From Actinomycetota bacterium (GTDB taxonomy: Bacteria; Actinomycetota; Actinomycetes; Propionibacteriales; Propionibacteriaceae): a stretch of DNA of 64,000 nt. Made by a program: the position numbers and the translations under genes. Location: contig JAIUOR010000062.1 in NCBI GenBank assembly GCA_020161795.1, positions 1-64,000 of the forward strand, given 5' to 3'. The notes below the pieces were generated by a model that was not told the DNA's origin, made no database searches, and saw only the letters and a program-made list of their open reading frames with translations. Positions 62,950 through 64,000 of this stretch are shown here, in pieces. How positions within the stretch are numbered: position 1 is the stretch's first letter; every line of letters begins with the position of its first letter.

Positions 62950-64000
62950 TCAGATCTCGGCCAGCGCCTCGGTGGGCGACGCCTTGGCGGCCCGCCGTCC
63001 AGGCAGCACGGAGGCCAGCGCGGCCGCCACCACCGCCACGGCCACCATCCCGAGGGTCTGCGCCAGATCGACGGCCAGGCGCGGCTCCGCCTCATCGGCC
63101 ATCGAGGTGAGCGCGACCGCGCCCAGCCAGCCGAAGAACACTCCGGCGGCGATCCCCACCAGCACCCCGACCCCGGCCAGCAACAGAGCCTCGATCAGCA
63201 GCATCGACCGCAGCGAGCGGGTCTGCAGGCCGAGGGCGCGCAGCAGCGCCGACTCCCGGGTGCGTTCCAGCACCGACAGGCCCAGGGTGTTGCTCACCCC
63301 GACCAGGGCGATCAGCACGGCCACCGCCAGCAGGGCGGTGGTGATGAGCAGCAGCAGGTTGAGGATCTCCTCGATCTGGGCGGCCTCGATCACGCCGCCG
63401 GTGACGCCGAACTCGCCCTCGCCGACCAGTTCCAGAATCTGGCCGACCGCGGAGATCGCCTGGCTGCGGTCGGGGATCGAGAGCCACAGCAGGGCGTCCG
63501 GGACGACCCCGCCGAGCTTCTGCAGAGTGGCCGAGGAGACCATCACGTCACCGAGTTCCAGTACCTGGGAACGGATGAGCGTGAGTTCGACACTGCCCTC
63601 CGAGCCGGTCAGGGTGACCCGCTGACCGTCCTTGGCCGCCTCCGATCGGCTGGAGACCAGGATCTCGTCATCGCCGACCGTCGCCGGCGCGCCGACGGCG
63701 ACCTCGGCGATGGCCGGGTCGAAGCCGATCACCGTCAGCTGCTCATAGACCTCCGTGCCGCGGGTGAAGTCCGCCGTCGTGAGGTCGAGCGGGACTGCGC
63801 CGTCCACACCCCGAACCCGGGCGAGTTGCTCCTGCAGTTCGGCGGGGACGGACTGGTCGTGTCCCCAGGCGAAGACCGCCGCATCCACCGGACGGCTCTG
63901 GTCGATCTGCTCCAGGATGGTGGCGCGGACGCTCGCCGTCCCGACCTGCAGGGTGACGATCAGACCGACCGCCAGCATCAGCGCGGTGGCGGTGGCAGAG
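62950..64000 (-). CDS. FtsX-like ABC transporter permease (5' end beyond the window)
   Basis: The 350 visible residues are the C-terminal part of a MacB/FtsX-type permease. A periplasmic domain ('DGAVPLDLTTADFTRGTEVYEQLTVIGFDP...VVPDALLWLSIP') is followed by three membrane helices ('LLLLITTALLAVAVLIALVGVSNTLGLSVLERTRESALLRALG', 'EALLLAGVGVLVGIAAGVFFGWLG', 'TLGMVAVAVVAAALASVLPGRRAAKASPTEALAEI', all in parts). The ending PTEALAEI is a hallmark. The frame remains open to 64000 (SATATALMLAVGL), so the ATG at 63978 is internal. Such proteins mechanically couple to an ATPase to move lipoproteins, peptides or drugs. Confidence 0.9.
   Translation of the reverse strand, partial: SATATALMLAVGLIVTLQVGTASVRATILEQIDQSRPVDAAVFAWGHDQSVPAELQEQLARVRGVDGAVPLDLTTADFTRGTEVYEQLTVIGFDPAIAEVAVGAPATVGDDEILVSSRSEAAKDGQRVTLTGSEGSVELTLIRSQVLELGDVMVSSATLQKLGGVVPDALLWLSIPDRSQAISAVGQILELVGEGEFGVTGGVIEAAQIEEILNLLLLITTALLAVAVLIALVGVSNTLGLSVLERTRESALLRALGLQTRSLRSMLLIEALLLAGVGVLVGIAAGVFFGWLGAVALTSMADEAEPRLAVDLAQTLGMVAVAVVAAALASVLPGRRAAKASPTEALAEI

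Overview
The window looks like chromosomal DNA of a high-GC actinobacterium, plausibly Propionibacteriaceae or a close relative; this is an inference. The reasons are the very GC-rich codon use, GTP-type PEP carboxykinase, an Lhr helicase next to an Nei2 glycosylase, binding-protein-dependent sugar transporters that lack their own ATPase gene, frequent 4-bp ATGA/GTGA gene overlaps, and many genes with a TANNNT box 6-7 nt before the start codon (leaderless mRNA pattern). No rRNA, CRISPR array, insertion sequence or intact prophage was seen.

Layout. 1-454: the cut-off end of an XRE-like regulator runs into a tRNA-Arg(ACG), and a second copy of the tRNA anticodon arm lies about 150 bp away; this resembles an old integration site. 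455-3801: pckG, a small ABM monooxygenase, an Old Yellow Enzyme. 3828-10934: a D-allose utilisation locus (ROK regulator, alsB-alsA-alsC ABC importer, alsE, alsK, rpiB) ending at a clear terminator. 11065-18555: galM, a MarR-controlled RND exporter with an unusual coiled-coil insert, a serine hydrolase and an ankyrin lipoprotein. 18673-31145: a 13-gene minus-strand catabolic cluster (ABC importer, SDR, MR/MLE enolase, DgaE-like PLP lyase, amidohydrolase, RidA, BadF-type kinase, IclR regulator, RraA aldolase, lactonase, Gfo/Idh dehydrogenase). Its gene set fits breakdown of an N-acylated amino-sugar acid or related sugar acid; the substrate and the exact route are not known to me. It is my best candidate for an undescribed system.

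31312-46300: a VOC protein and an AraC regulator, then two convergent glycoside systems. One is ROK-SBP-permeases-GH1 on the plus strand; the other is SBP-permeases-GH35-GH3 on the minus strand with a divergent TetR. They would import and hydrolyse beta-linked oligosaccharides and need a shared ATPase from elsewhere. 47163-53671: VapBC, then lhr-nei2. 53426-56386: EamA transporter, MarR, aldo-keto reductase, ClbS-like protein. 56547-58948: an SQR-like flavoprotein, a single-cysteine DsrC and DsrE2, a sulfur-trafficking operon. 59183-61229: an Ada-AlkA fusion overlapping ogt, for alkylation repair. 61240-64000: an LsrG-like monooxygenase, an MFS exporter and an FtsX-type permease cut by the window end.

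Recurrent small elements matter here. A 68-69 bp imperfect palindrome occurs three times (16628, 38813, 60291), once in frame inside ada-alkA. Several regulators have visible palindromic operators: MarR at 12871-12916, IclR at 31177 and 31296, TetR at 46229-46252 and MarR at 54508-54540.
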